Positions 5,811 through 7,526 of a DNA stretch of 7,526 bases are shown piece by piece. Under the pieces are notes generated by a model. That model did not search any database and had not been told where the DNA came from. It was given only the letters and a program-made list of their open reading frames with translations. This DNA comes from Kiloniellales bacterium. Its GTDB lineage: Bacteria; Pseudomonadota; Alphaproteobacteria; Kiloniellales; JAKSDN01. The translations under genes and the position numbers were made by a program. The stretch spans positions 1 through 7,526 of the forward strand of contig JAKSDN010000824.1 of NCBI GenBank assembly GCA_022360075.1, written 5' to 3'. Positions within the stretch are counted from its first letter, which is position 1, and every line of letters begins with the position of its first letter.

Positions 5811-7526
5811 ATGCTGCGCGTCAAGCGACGGGACTTCCTGCGGGGGTCCTCACTCGTCGGTGCCGGCGTGTTGGCGGCCAACAAGAGCTGGGCCCTCAAC
5901 CGTCTCGAACCGATCGACGATACTCTTGCGAGCGAATATCCCTATCGCGATTGGGAAGACCTCTATCGCCGCGAGTTCACCTGGGACAAGGTCGGCAAGG
6001 CGGCTCACTGCATCAACTGCGTCGGCAACTGCGCCTTCGACGTCTTCGTCAAGGACGGGATCGTTCTGCGCGAGGAACAGCTCGCCAAATACCCGCAGAT
6101 CAATCCCAACGTGCCGGACGCCAATCCGCGCGGCTGCCAGAAGGGCGCGATCCACTCCTCGGCGATGTACGAGGGCGACCGCCTGCGCTATCCCCTGAAG
6201 CGGGTCGGCGCCCGCGGCGAAGGCAAGTGGCAAAGGGTCTCCTGGGACGAGATCACCGAGGAGATCGCCGACAAGATCATCGACATCTTCGAGAAACACG
6301 GCCCCGGAAAGCTGATGACTCACACCGGGTCCGGCAATCTCTCCATGGTCCGGCTGGCGGCGCCCTACCGCTTCGCTTCACTCGTCGGCGGCGTTCAGCT
6401 CGACATCTTCACCGACGTCGGCGACCTGAACACCGGCGCCCATCTGGCCTACGGAAACCCGCTGGAGAGCTTCACGTCGGACGCCTGGTTCGACGCCGAC
6501 TACATCATGATGTCGCTGTTCAATCCGAACGCGACCCGCATCCCCGACGCGCACTATATCTGGGAGGCGAAGTACAACGGCGCGCGCGTCGTCTCGGTCG
6601 CGCCGGACTATAACCCCTCCTCCATCCACGCCGACCTCTGGCTGCCGATCAAGCAGGGCGCCGATCCCTTCCTCGCGATGACCTTCGTCAACGTGATCGT
6701 CGAGGAGAAGCTGTACGACAGCGCTTTCATCAAGGAGCAGACCGATCTGCCGGTGCTGGTCCGCAGCGACAACGGCAAGCTGCTGCGCGAGGCCGACTTG
6801 AAGGACGGCGGCTCGGACGAGGTCTTCTATCACTGGGACCTGAACAGCCAAGCGGCCGTGGCCCTAAAGGGCTCCATGGGATCGGAGGAAAAGACCATCG
6901 CGCTCGACGGCGTCGACCCCGCCTTGGAAGGCCGCTTCACGGTCGAGGGCATCGAGGTCACGACCGCCTTCGAGAAGGTGAAGCAAGAGGCCGCGAAGTT
7001 CACCCCGGAGGCGACCGAGCCGGAGACCGGCATCGCCGCGGCCACGGTGCGCCAGGAGGCGCGCCTCTTCGCCAAGGCCAAGAAGGCCATTCTGATGAAC
7101 GGCTTCAACATCGGGCGCTACTCCAACGGGATCTACACCGGCTGGGCGCAGTCGCTGATGCTGGCGCTGACCGGCCATGGCGGCAAGACCGGCGGCCTGG
7201 ACACCTCCTGGGTCGAGTGGAACCACGGCAAGCTGCTGGAGCTGGCGCTGTTCGGCTTCCAGAAGTTCCCGCGGCTCGAGCCGGGCGGGCTGGGCGAATT
7301 CGTGCGCGGCCACATGATCGAGCAGTCGCGCCAGCATTTCGACAACGCCAAGCTCAAGGAACGCGTCGGCTTCGATCTCGACGAGATGGAGGCGATGATC
7401 GAGGAGTCCGTGCAGGAGGGCTGGATGCCCTACCACGGCGACATGAAGGGCCTGATCTCGATCGCCGACAACAAGTTCCGCCGCAACAAGCACGCCGACA
7501 AGTACCGCGAGCGCATCCTGGCGGAG
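5811..7526 (+). CDS. Type II DMSO reductase family Mo-bisMGD catalytic subunit, Tat-exported (3'-truncated by window)
   Basis: The first 572 residues are visible. Family alpha subunits are usually over 900 aa, so the gene continues past the edge. The N-terminus is a twin-arginine signal (KRRDFLRG, then a hydrophobic GSSLVGAGVLAA stretch, possible cleavage after SWA at 28), indicating folded export to the periplasm. An FS0 [4Fe-4S] site follows with exact NarG/type II spacing: His66-x3-Cys70-x3-Cys74-x34-Cys109. Asp205 (GDLN) is the likely Mo ligand, by analogy with Asp222 of NarG. Other family blocks are NPRGCQKGAIHS (105-116), WFDADYI (226-232), PDAHYIWEAKYNGARVVSVA (245-264) with PDYNPSSIHADLW (265-277), and LTGHGGKTGG (453-462). 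Relatives include DMS dehydrogenase (DdhA), ethylbenzene and steroid C25 dehydrogenases, and selenate, chlorate and nitrate reductases. They oxidise or reduce a substrate at Mo and pass electrons through an Fe-S beta subunit and a heme b gamma subunit, which should lie beyond the right edge with a maturation chaperone. The subfamily, and hence the substrate, cannot be fixed here. It is divergent from the two-component operon, which may control it. Confidence 0.9.
   Translation, partial: MLRVKRRDFLRGSSLVGAGVLAANKSWALNRLEPIDDTLASEYPYRDWEDLYRREFTWDKVGKAAHCINCVGNCAFDVFVKDGIVLREEQLAKYPQINPNVPDANPRGCQKGAIHSSAMYEGDRLRYPLKRVGARGEGKWQRVSWDEITEEIADKIIDIFEKHGPGKLMTHTGSGNLSMVRLAAPYRFASLVGGVQLDIFTDVGDLNTGAHLAYGNPLESFTSDAWFDADYIMMSLFNPNATRIPDAHYIWEAKYNGARVVSVAPDYNPSSIHADLWLPIKQGADPFLAMTFVNVIVEEKLYDSAFIKEQTDLPVLVRSDNGKLLREADLKDGGSDEVFYHWDLNSQAAVALKGSMGSEEKTIALDGVDPALEGRFTVEGIEVTTAFEKVKQEAAKFTPEATEPETGIAAATVRQEARLFAKAKKAILMNGFNIGRYSNGIYTGWAQSLMLALTGHGGKTGGLDTSWVEWNHGKLLELALFGFQKFPRLEPGGLGEFVRGHMIEQSRQHFDNAKLKERVGFDLDEMEAMIEESVQEGWMPYHGDMKGLISIADNKFRRNKHADKYRERILAE

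Noticed and set aside
6378..7493. Minus-strand open frames opposite the molybdoenzyme
   Set aside because: Both are antisense to clear type II DMSO reductase motifs and have no recognisable domains.

Overview
The window is a GC-rich bacterial segment, most likely from an alphaproteobacterium. The reasons are its strong G/C third-position bias, the family membership of its genes, and copies at the left end of a palindromic repeat (core GAGGAGCCCGC...GCGGGCGTCTCGAAGG) of a kind common in alphaproteobacterial intergenic DNA. Species cannot be named from this sequence alone.

Layout. Positions 1-324 hold no convincing gene, only three REP-like palindromic repeats. Four genes then lie head-to-tail on the minus strand, transcribed from right to left from about 5.6 kb: a soluble hybrid sensor kinase (3164-5566), an OmpR/PhoB-type response regulator whose start overlaps the kinase stop by an ATGA (2409-3167), a GcvT-fold demethylase of the DmdA type (1232-2341), and a CitE/HpcH-HpaI-type acyl-CoA lyase (325-1191). 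The gaps between them are -4, 67 and 40 bases, so one transcript for all four is plausible. A 244-base divergent intergenic region (5567-5810) separates them from a plus-strand gene that runs off the right edge (5811-7526). It encodes a Tat-exported molybdopterin (bis-MGD) catalytic subunit of the type II DMSO reductase family (relatives: dimethylsulfide dehydrogenase DdhA, ethylbenzene dehydrogenase EbdA, selenate reductase SerA, chlorate reductase ClrA, nitrate reductase NarG).

How the parts may work together. The kinase has every element of a His-Asp-His-Asp relay (H320, D610, H739, then D69 of the regulator). The divergent region carries three direct repeats of TGT(A/T)AT on the minus strand, 10 and 11 bases apart, the spacing expected for tandem binding by an OmpR/PhoB-type winged helix. 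The simplest hypothesis is that this two-component system controls its own operon and the divergent Mo enzyme. A DmdA-type demethylase beside a DdhA-like oxidoreductase suggests dimethylated sulfur compounds (DMSP, DMS, DMSO) as substrate or signal, with the CoA lyase handling a downstream C4/C5 acyl-CoA. That metabolic reading is inference. The protein families and gene boundaries are much better supported than the substrates.
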